A DNA stretch of 60,000 nt, taken from contig NC_092561.1 of the NCBI RefSeq assembly GCF_037975245.1, positions 6,066,001 to 6,126,000 of the forward strand. Direction: 5' to 3'. The stretch's first letter is position 1. Each line of letters begins with the position of its first letter. The stretch comes from Apostichopus japonicus (Eukaryota > Echinodermata > Holothuroidea > Aspidochirotida > Stichopodidae). The notes under the pieces are model-generated. The model did no database searches and was not told where the DNA came from. It worked only from the letters and a program-made list of their open reading frames with translations. The translations under genes were made by a program, and so were the position numbers. Below are positions 52,401-60,000 of this stretch, one piece after another.

Positions 52401-55400
52401 CCCCCATACCCCCCCCCCCCAAAAAAAATAACCTCATCTCCCTTCAAGAATACAGTCTATTTGCAATATATTATTCAGTGTGTTGTGTTCTTTACAATCC
52501 ATTAGGTCACTCTCTAGTATTCACCCACCCCCCCCCCCTATCCCACACACTCCAACTCACATGAGATTTTATCTGACAATGTCCAAAAGTATAAAATTTG
52601 TCACCATTAATAGCAGTGACACAAGTAAGTATAATTAGATCAGCCATCATGTTTCTGGATTAGTGGGCATATATATTTGGGCCTGCTGACACAAAACATA
52701 ACACAAAACAAAACATATTAATATTTCTCCAATGTATTAACAGTTTTGACCTAAATATACACTGTAGACTATACAAACTTTAAGAGTAAAAATAATCATC
52801 TAAGTAGAATAGAAAAATCCAGAAAATAAAACTTTAAAAAGTTTCATTTCCTAAAAGTACGCTAACAATATGAGATGATCAAGAATAAAATTTGAGTGAA
52901 ACAATGACATACTGGTGTAGATCGTACCATTAAATTACTCCGAGAAAACTGTTCCCTTTTGTTTTTCGTAAGCGATATCATCAACAAGTCTTATGACCCA
53001 TCTGAATAATGAATACAATATTTCCGTCTTTATTCAAATCTATACGTCTAAGTAGCTGAGGTGAGACTTAAACGTTTGGCATCCATCTTCCTACATTTAT
53101 TATTCACTGCATTTTTAATAACTTTAAAGGAGTGTCCTGTAGTGCAATTAGGAAAGTCTTTCTCAGCCTGGGCCAGGATCGCCTTGAACTTGACGTTATC
53201 CTTCAGGGCGCCTTTCATTTTGATGCTCGAACCGCAGATGGTACGTCCGCCGCAATAGTTGGTGGAGGCTAGCTCGTGGCTCTCGAAGCACAGCGACATC
53301 AGTTTCAACACGTAATCCTTTCCGGTAAGACTCTTCGAGAATATGGACTGTAGATCAGTCTTCTTGACCGCTAACCGACAGTTCTCATTGCCGATGGTCG
53401 CGGAACCGTCCAAGTTGTTGAAACAGATCGGTCCGTTGGAGACCTTCTGCGAACTCTCGCCGGAGGTGTTTGCCTTCATGATCGCGTTCGTAAATCTTCC
53501 GACGGAGTGTTCTAAATTGGCGACCCTTCCCAAGAGGCCGCACTCCACCTGGTCTACTTTCGAGGTCAGATCCGCTATGGCCGAGAGAAGCGAACACTGG
53601 AATTCCTTCATCTGCTGACCGACCTGCAGAGTTTCCGACGGACGAGAGACGGCGTCGAGCGGTCTCGGCGATCGATGGAGAACGGGTACGGAACATACCG
53701 AAGAGCTGGCCGCAGAGAGAGACGGTACCGAGACGACCGTCAATTCTGTGACGGGCAGTGAACTTCCTGACGTCCCTGTTGTGTAGAAATAAAAGGTTAT
53801 TATAATCGTTATGATATTCTTGACATTCTTCAATTGATAAAAGATACACCCATTGGTTTTTATCTTTATCTCAACCCCTCCCCCCACCCCCCCCCCTCTA
53901 ATTTCTATGATGCCAGTCCAACAGTCTGTTTATTTATTTTGGGAGTCAACCATCCAACTCTCTTCTATCCTATTTCCTGGTAAAAATTTTGCCCCATAAT
54001 CAGGTGTTTTTTGTTGTTCTTCTTCTCTTTTAAACCAACCATCAAACTTTATTGTATGCCTCCCTCATCACGATTTCTCGTGGACAACGTTGATAGCAAT
54101 TCGACCGTTGCATAATCGGCATCACGTCATTATATCTATTTCATCTGCCAGGCAATGCATATAAAGCTTGTACATTATAATACCTTGCCTCTCCACACGC
54201 AATGCTTTCAAATCATTTGCCTGCTTTTAAAGAACTTCCCTGCTACCCACCATTTTGCTCCAATTAATCTTATGTCCTAGTTTCTCCAATGCACATTAAT
54301 TTTCGCTCTCCATTCTCACTTCCCCCATCTCCCCTCTCCCTTCCTTTTTTTCTCCCAATTTGGAGATCACACACCTCTTGAGAGTGGTGCTTAGACATAA
54401 TTACATCATGCAAACTCACATGAAGTGGCTGGAGGCGATGGTAAGGACGAAGATGCTGTTGTGCAAAACCTTTTCTGAGAGAGATCATCATCAGAGCTGG
54501 AATCATCTCTATCAGGGTTGTGGTTCCTTTTAGCCCCTGGGAAAACAAATACACCAAAAGGTATCACCATGGATGGATATTTTTCTTTTAATACTTTTAA
54601 CACATATTTTGCTACAAACAAAATTATTCTTTCTTTGAACAAAGTAATTATAAAATCCCTATTGACATTTTGAGATTGCTTATAAGTCTAAAACAGGAAA
54701 ATATCAAACCAATATTATTAATTTACGTCTTATATGTTGTTTACAATTTTTAATGTTTTGAGCTCTTGTTATCAACCAATTTCCATTGTATTTTATATGA
54801 TTGGCTTTAAAAATATATCTATCTATCTAAGGTTAGCTGCTGAGCTTAAGAAACTATCACACAATTTTGACTTTTTGGCACACCAGACAAAAGTTTATTA
54901 TACAAAAGATATATGAAATACAGGATGTGTTAACCCCCAGTGAAATGTGTAACCTTCAAAGGGGAAGCTTGCAAAAGACCTTTTAAGACATCTTTCTGCC
55001 TTTCACTACCAAATGAGAGTTTAACTTGAGTGTACTTTATAAAGTTGATTTGATACTCAACATTCTAATGTGATTTGACTGGCAATCTCGAAAATTGGAT
55101 TAGTCCAAGGTAAATGTTATGAACTTTGAACAATGATTGAATTAATTATTTTCTTTGGTAATCCAAATCAAGTTGGGATAATAGTCATGTGAGCACACAG
55201 TTGTAACGAGTCCATGCACTTTTGAGCCCAAGCTGAGTCACCAGTAATTTTTGTTATTCAAGTCACTATTATTGAATGAAAAAGTTCACAAACTAGTTTG
55301 AAAAAAAAAAAACACTTCCATTTAAGATTCAGAATTTTAAAGTAACTCACCTTAATAGCAAAGTTTCAGCAGAGATACGACGCAAATAAATGCCCCCAAA

Positions 55401-56654
55401 GAAAAATTTAAAAAAATAAAAATCACACGTAAATATATGTCGCGGAACTTCTTGGCACTGATGGCTGACGATTGGAATGAGATAAAAAAAAAAACGCGAC
55501 TGTAGCAAAGCAGCTAAACGTTAGTGTAAGTCATCACAAGTAATGACTTCATCCACTCGTTTCCTCAAAAAATGAAAAGGCTCGAGAAAATATTTGTGAC
55601 CCTTTCCTCGTAAAAGTTTGTACGTGACTTGATTCAACGACTCAACATAAGTCAGGAAGAAATTACTGGTTGTGACTCGACATGGACCTCAAACTAAGGT
55701 AACTCGTTACAACTCTCTGCCGGCTGTTTTCTGCTTCCTAATTTCTTGGTACCGGATCCCACCCCTCCCCGCCTAGGAATAGATGCATGTATGCTATTTG
55801 TGAACATTTTCTAAAGTGATAAACCGATCTGTTTTACCAACAAAATAAAACTTTGCTGACAACTTTGACTTGCTTATAGGATCAAGGATGGGAGGAACTT
55901 TTCTCGGAGAGAACAATCATTTAACGACCACCGTTCCCAGTCTGTTGCTGTTTATGGCTTACAGTTACTGCTTTACCTCTTTGTGATACAACTTGAATTT
56001 AATTACTGTCAGAAATGTCTAAATGTCGAAAGTCTTCTTAAATATGTGACCCGTGCTGCATGCCTTAGTATAACAACGACTACGACAGAATTCTTACTTT
56101 AATTACAGCCCTATCGTCTGAAGTTAATCAGATGTTGTTTGACCTTTAAATTTGTCATGACAATTTCCAGCCCCTGAAAACTATTCTTAAGGGACAAAAA
56201 AAGTCTGGGAGTTTTTAAAAATAATGTATTAAAGGGCTTGTGAAAAGAAGAAGAAAGTTTCTTAAACATTTGACATAAACCCAGTGTTGACAGAATGCTA
56301 TTGTTATGCAAAACTAGGTATGTAATCAAGTAATTTTAATCAAGATTAACCTCCGACTTGGAGATAAGCGGGGGTGCTTATTGCGTCAGTGGAGAAGAGG
56401 ATGAAGAAAGAACGACTGTCTGGTGTGTTGTCAATGTGTGACATCATCAATCATTGCGCATTGTATAACTCAAAATAAAATGAAATAAAATGAATAGGGC
56501 CTACGTTCCAATACTTTATTAACCCCAGTACTAACAGAACATGCTATCAAGATCGGAGTTTGTATCAATGTGTTTCTTTTTACTTGCTCTGTATTTAGAT
56601 ATTTTAAAACCTTTCCCTATTTTTCCCATCCCTTTAGGCAAGGCTGTTACCCCC

Positions 56655-56693
<39 letters not shown>

Positions 56694-56911
56694 TAGATAG
56701 ATAGATAGATAGAGAGGAACATGGAGCAGGATAGATAGAGAGGAACAGGAGCATGGATAGATAGAGAGGAACATGGATAGATAGAGAGGAACATGGATAG
56801 ATAGAGCATGGATAGAGCATGGATAGATGCTCTGAGATAGATGCTCTGAGATAGATGCTCTGAGATAGATGCTCTGATGCTCTGCTCTGATGATAGAGCA
56901 TGGATAGATGC

Positions 56912-56942
<31 letters not shown>

Positions 56943-59893
56943 TAGATAGAGAGGAACATGGAGCAGGATAGATAGAGAGGAACAGGAGCATGGATAGATA
57001 GAGAGGAACATGGATAGATAGAGAGGAACATGGATAGATAGAGCATGGATAGAGCATGGATAGATAGAGAGGAACATGGATAGATAGAGAGGAACAGGAG
57101 CATGTGTAAAACAAAGGAAATGAATCTCACTTGAAGAACTAGTCTTTGGTACTTCTTCATGACCATGAGTGACTTGATGGAAAATTGGTTGTTCTGAAAA
57201 AAAAACACAATTTTATAATGTTTACAAACCTTGACGTTACATAAAATTAAAGACATGCACACACACATATACACACACACACATACATCACCAGCGGAGT
57301 TCAGTAAATCAAAATGCCTGCCCTTCCATCACCCATCGTACCTCACAACCCCTCTTTCCCCCTCCCTGGCCACATGAAATCGAATAGTTAAATTACAGTT
57401 AAATCTCAAAGAGGCATGGAATTGTTCAGAAGATGTTCACAGCTTCAAAACGCTGACACTACCATTAACGAATCGTATCACTTACCATGAGAATCATCCA
57501 AGTTTGTGCCTGTTCTCTGACTGTTTGACGCTTGAGGATATACCCCTGCTTCTGAACACATAAAAACCGAAGAAAATGAAGGGAAAAAAATGAAGAGATA
57601 AAAAAGAAAACCACGATACACAGCTTATCATGTGATGAAACAGCCGTACTGTTATAGGTTTAAATGTCACAGGCCTTGCCATTTTAATCCCAGTCAAATC
57701 TAACAACAGCAAACAAGTTTCACAATTTGCACTTTAGAAATATACTTCTGATATGGAAACTACAAAGGAATCTTTGTAACAGTGTACCACCTGCCTTCTT
57801 ATGGTATACAAGGGAATGCATCAGTCTTATCACATGAAGCTGTTTGCCCTACTTGTTCCCTCACAGTGTGCCATGGCCCACACACTTTGTAATTCCAAAT
57901 GTGGATATATTGTTCATATTAAAATACCAATTTCATGTTTGTCACAGCAATCCCCGACAGCTCCTAGAATCCTTGCAATGCTGGAGTCATTGTCACATGG
58001 TGGGGGGGGGGGGGCTTGTCCCACACACATTTCATAATATCAAACATGGAAATATATATATTAATCATAGTGATATCACAAAATTGGAATGTTTCTCCCA
58101 GGTGAACCAACAACCTTCTGTGCTGAAGGGAACAGATCTGTAATTCTTGTTTCTCCCACTTCTCCCACTTGTCTCTTCTCCCAATTTGCAATTACAATAT
58201 TAAGTTGGATGGCATTTTGCAAAGGGCAATCAGAACGGATATACTCATCACAGTGTCCCGATCTACCTTCTTTGCTCTTTGAAGGGAACCCTGGATTTCT
58301 TGCAACTTAGAGTTGCCATTCCTGTTTCTCTAGGTTTACCATTTGTGCCAGGATTGTCACAATTTTTTTCCAAAACAAAGATAAAACTTTGAAGGTATTT
58401 GTGACTAAAAACAGTACACAAGCAGTACGCATCATTTATACACGACCATTTTGGAAGCATGATATTATCGTTTTTCAACCCACAATTATGATTGATGGCC
58501 AGATATTAGCTCCACGGGCTTGTTGGAAAAAGCAACGTAGCCCTCTTTTAATATCCTAAATTTTCTTCAAAGGGTAGGAGGGGTGCAGTGCCCCTACCCC
58601 TTACCCTCCTCCCCTACCTTCCCTGGCCCCCTCTTTCAACAAACAAATAAGGTAAGCCCTACATTTGGCAATCATTTTCTGTAAATGTTAACATGGCTAG
58701 AATTGACATAGGAAAATGGAATGTTTGTACATACATACATACACACATACATACAAACATACATACATATTAGACACTTATATAGCGCTGCTACATCAAG
58801 ATCGTAGCGCTTTGGCAGTGCACCACAATCACGTGTCCCCTGGGGGACTTCCCATAGGGTGCAGCCACAAACCGGCGCACGCAACTATATTTACAAGTTA
58901 CCTCACAAGTCCCCATTTTTTTATACACCTGGGTGAAGAGAGGCAATGGAGATAAAGTGCCTTGCCCAAGGACACAACGCAATGATCTGGCCAGGGCTCG
59001 AACCTGTAATCCTTGGATCATCAGTCCACTGCCTTAACCACTTGACCACAATGCCCCCTTAGCAGTTATCCGGCCTACCTTCCGTGCCGTACAACGGGAT
59101 CCTTGAATCTTGCCAGCCGGAGCTACTGGTCCCGGCTTTCTCCAGGAAGTCGGACTCCTTCTCTGAGATTGTTGCCACAGGATGTGTGGTTTCTTCCTCA
59201 TCCATCGGAGCGGATACTGAAAATATGCCAGAAATAAATATCTTACCATTAGAAAGTTTGGCTTCTTTTGTTAATGACTGCAACTTTCTTTTTTCGTTTT
59301 TTTCTTTTTTCCATTTTTTTCTTTTTTTTTTATGTAATGAATTAACTACTTCAAATTTATGTGAAATATACGCAATATACTTTTTAGTAATGAACTAAAA
59401 GCTGACTTTCTTGCCAAATCACAGATGACCTTTCATGGGTTATAAGTGAACAAATCCTGCGGTTGATCCATGAACTGATCGGTAAGTACAACTTCTTACC
59501 AAAACAAAACATATTTTATTAGAATTTTATATTTCAAGCAATACTTTTTTTAGTTTAGCCGGCAATAAACTGTGTATTTTTGAATGTGTCATCTCCAGTA
59601 AGAGAGCAACTATTACTGAGTCTAAAATCAATTAATATTTTGCTGTTAACAGAAAAGATCATCTCAAGTCTATTAAAGGATGAATTCAGGTAGAATATTT
59701 GTCTTGATATGTCAAAGTATCATGGCAGTCAAGGTTTCGATTATGAGTGATTAAAAACCATATGCACCATCAATCCTATTGTTGCCAGGTTGAGTCGACG
59801 GCTCTGTCCGACTTCCAGGGGTCGACTCTTGGACCTGAAATGAATCTTCCTGGATCGAGTCATGTGGCTCGTCTTTGATGTTCACAGATACTC
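48893..59893 (-). CDS. Modular BEN / C2H2 zinc-finger nuclear factor locus, 5' end beyond the window
   Basis: Five internal exons (59768-59893, 59079-59216, 57486-57551, 57131-57193, 54420-54536) all begin and end in phase 1. Three further exons with phase-1 acceptors end in stops: 53048-53775 (coiled coil and BEN domain), 51838-52316 (three C2H2 fingers) and 48893-49446 (four C2H2 fingers). None has its own start exon in the window. The upstream exons encode a Ser/Glu/Pro-rich linker with a NIKDEPHD SUMOylation-type motif and a basic/acidic patch (AKRNHNPDRDDSSSDDD). Read together, this is one transcription-regulator gene whose alternative terminal exons swap the DNA-binding domain, as in insect lola and mod(mdg4). 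Phases and domains are seen; the single-gene model is inferred. The N-terminal domain (a BTB would be expected by analogy) is outside the window. Three separate genes sharing phase by chance is the alternative. Confidence 0.7.
49447..50429. other. Intron before terminal exon Z4, nothing recognised
   Basis: AT-rich with C-rich patches at 49600-49615, 49730-49742 and 49840-49860. No exon is supported. Confidence 0.4.
50430..50978 (-). repeat. tRNA-derived SINE, family A, split by a MITE
   Basis: The body (50430-50582) and tRNA-like head (50929-50978) of one SINE are separated by a 342-bp insertion. CATTAATCTTGGAGTGACTC in intact copies corresponds to CATTAA, insertion, TTAATCTGGGAGTGACTC here. 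Confidence 0.9.
50579..50928. mobile_element. TTAA-target MITE (piggyBac-like) inside a SINE
   Basis: The element 50583-50924 is flanked by TTAA on both sides (50579-50582 and 50925-50928). The left end AGGGTGTGAAGACTCGC pairs with the right-end complement AGGCATTGAAGACTCGC. The disrupted SINE supplies the empty site. A different family from 23290/44317. No transposase frame. Confidence 0.9.
50979..51837. other. Intergenic/intronic, 3' flank of terminal exon Z3
   Basis: A minus-strand ATTAAA at 51744-51749, about 90 bp past the Z3 stop, is a candidate polyadenylation signal. No further gene seen. Confidence 0.4.
51838..52316 (-). CDS. Terminal exon Z3: three C2H2 zinc fingers
   Basis: The acceptor GTTCTCTCTGCAG opens a phase-1 frame GLEHQSRYPGVAEQL. 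Fingers start CHICGVGF, CRFCGKLL and CRICHKSF; the middle one has 11 rather than 12 residues between the second Cys and first His. The linker HTGEKPYSC is canonical. It ends HPNEQI with TGA at 51838-51840. There is no start codon context, so an upstream exon is required. Confidence 0.85.
52317..53047. other. Between terminal exons Z3 and BEN, nothing further recognised
   Basis: Contains the short 3' UTR of the BEN exon at its right end and poly-C tracts at 52410-52419 and 52529-52538. Confidence 0.4.
53029..53034 (-). terminator. Polyadenylation signal AATAAA of the BEN exon
   Basis: A canonical AATAAA on the minus strand, only 13 bases past the BEN stop codon. It supports a real transcript end here. 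Confidence 0.65.
53048..53775 (-). CDS. Terminal exon BEN: coiled coil and BEN domain
   Basis: The acceptor TTCTACACAACAG opens phase 1 at GTSGSSLPVTEL. A Ser/Val/Pro-rich stretch comes first, then a helical segment likely to form a coiled coil (VGQQMKEF to GRFTNAIMK, about exon residues 52-103). The C-terminal part has the BEN pattern: YVLKLMSLCFESHELASTN, KGALKDNVKFKAILAQA, then KVIKNAVNNKCRKM. BEN domains bind DNA or mediate contacts in chromatin factors such as NACC1 and the insect Insensitive proteins (family knowledge). The stop is TAG at 53048-53050, with AATAAA just after it. GC content is clearly above the flanks. Confidence 0.82.
54420..54536 (-). CDS. Internal exon, phase 1-1, with basic and acidic patches
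   Basis: Acceptor TTTTCCCAG, donor TCAT/GTGAGT; 117 nt, divisible by three. Encodes AKRNHNPDRDDSSSDDD, LSQKRF and a Ser/Pro-rich end: a possible nuclear localisation signal next to CK2-type acidic serines. Phase 0 is also open across the exon; phase 1 is chosen because every other exon of the locus is phase 1. Confidence 0.7.
54537..56650. other. Intron of the BEN/C2H2 locus
   Basis: No coding exon is supported. A strong donor-like AAG/GTGAGT on the minus strand at 55345-55353 has no convincing coding sequence before it. Confidence 0.4.
56655..57108 (-). repeat. GACA/GATA tetranucleotide and GAGAGGAACATGGATA array
   Basis: (CAGA)n passes into (TAGA)n, followed by AGAGAGGAACATGGATAGAT units. 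The whole block is duplicated about 237 bp apart (GAGGAACATGGAGCAGG near 56714 and 56951). It resembles Bkm-type GATA/GACA satellites. It ends about 20 bp from an exon donor. The Ser/Leu/Cys-rich minus-strand frames are artefacts. Confidence 0.95.
57131..57193 (-). CDS. Internal exon, phase 1-1, 63 nt
   Basis: Acceptor TTTTTTTTTCAG, donor TCAA/GTGAGA. Encodes QPIFHQVTHGHEEVPKTSSS. Small and divisible by three, so it can be skipped without a frameshift. Confidence 0.65.
57486..57551 (-). CDS. Internal exon, phase 1-1, 66 nt
   Basis: Acceptor TTATGTGTTCAG, donor CATG/GTAAGT. Encodes AGVYPQASNSQRTGTNLDDS followed by His, a polar linker. Divisible by three. Confidence 0.65.
58728..58770. repeat. 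(CATA)n repeat
   Basis: CATACATACATACACACATA-type repeat joined to the 3' end of the minus-strand family C SINE. Confidence 0.85.
58766..59058 (-). repeat. tRNA-derived SINE, family C
   Basis: Minus strand: GGTCAAGTGGTTAAGGCAGT (A box) and AGGTTCGAGCCCTGG (B box), then TTGTGTCCTTGGGCAAGGCA and CTCTTCACCCAGGTGTATAA, ending in AGCGCTATATAAGTGTC. Related to 18298-18600, with a different middle segment. Confidence 0.85.
59079..59216 (-). CDS. Internal exon, phase 1-1, acidic linker
   Basis: Acceptor GGCATATTTTCAG, donor GGAAG/GTAGGC; 138 nt. Encodes SAPMDEEETTHPVATISEKE and SDFLEKAGTSSSGWQDS. No known fold. The donor lies about 20 bp from the SINE at 58766-59058. Confidence 0.7.
59768..59893 (-). 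CDS. Internal exon, phase 1-1, with SUMOylation-type motif
   Basis: Acceptor CACTCCTTCAG; the donor GATG/GTGCAT is weak but keeps phase 1. Encodes VSVNIKDEPHDSIQEDSFQV then a Ser/Thr/Pro-rich end. IKDEP fits the psi-K-x-E SUMO consensus common in transcription regulators. The gene continues past the right edge. Confidence 0.65.
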
Positions 59894-60000
59894 CTGAAGG
59901 AGTGAAAAACAAATGGAAGTTAAAAAAGAAAAAGAAAATTAATATGTGATATTAACATAAATATGGAAACAGATGGCAGCAAACATGAAGAGTAGGTTTC

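Noticed and set aside
53385-53849. 154-codon minus-strand frame overlapping the BEN exon
   Set aside because: Frame shadow of the BEN exon; it lacks domain signatures, and the BEN frame fits phase and stop.
56531-57280. 249-codon minus-strand Ser/Leu/Cys-rich frame
   Set aside because: Mostly GACA/GATA simple repeat. Only the 63-nt stretch 57131-57193 is kept as an exon, in a different frame.
58980-59058. Possible tRNA gene on the minus strand
   Set aside because: Continuous with a SINE body shared with 18298-18600, and without the paired acceptor stem of a real tRNA.

Overview
The window is eukaryotic genomic DNA. It is AT-rich, with long introns bounded by GT/AG sites, dense microsatellites, tRNA-derived SINEs, LINE tails and many short non-autonomous DNA transposons. 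Only three protein-coding loci can be supported. A PRDM4 orthologue, a RERG-like small GTPase and a repeat landscape of this kind suggest a marine invertebrate, probably a deuterostome and possibly an echinoderm. The species is inference; no species-specific marker is visible.

Layout. (1) 1792-7543, minus strand: a four-exon Ras-superfamily GTPase closest to RERG, reconstructed as 295 aa with consistent splice phases. (2) 7544-33641: about 26 kb with no supportable gene. It holds TA and TTTA arrays, GTCA-type simple repeats, SINE copies, a LINE C-terminal fragment, local tandem duplications and several terminal-inverted-repeat elements with clear target-site duplications. (3) 33662-46710, plus strand: an eleven-exon PRDM4 orthologue, reconstructed as 899 aa, with an N-terminal low-complexity region, a zinc knuckle, a PR/SET domain and seven C2H2-type fingers. 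Its introns carry a hAT-type MITE, a duplicated 0.7-1 kb block, a 750-bp CAT/CAC array and a TTAA-flanked MITE. (4) 46941-47790: a roughly 65-bp minisatellite just past the PRDM4 stop, each unit able to fold into a 14-bp hairpin. (5) 48893-59893, minus strand and running off the right edge: a modular nuclear-factor locus, tail-to-tail with PRDM4. Five small internal exons are all phase 1-1. Three different exons with phase-1 acceptors end in their own stop codons and encode a BEN domain, three C2H2 fingers and four C2H2 fingers.

The most interesting reading is that locus 5 is one gene that swaps DNA-binding domains by choosing among alternative terminal exons, as Drosophila lola and mod(mdg4) do. 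The sequence shows compatible phases and the lack of separate start exons; the shared-transcript model is inference. PRDM4 and this locus are both nuclear regulators, but nothing in the sequence shows that they act together.
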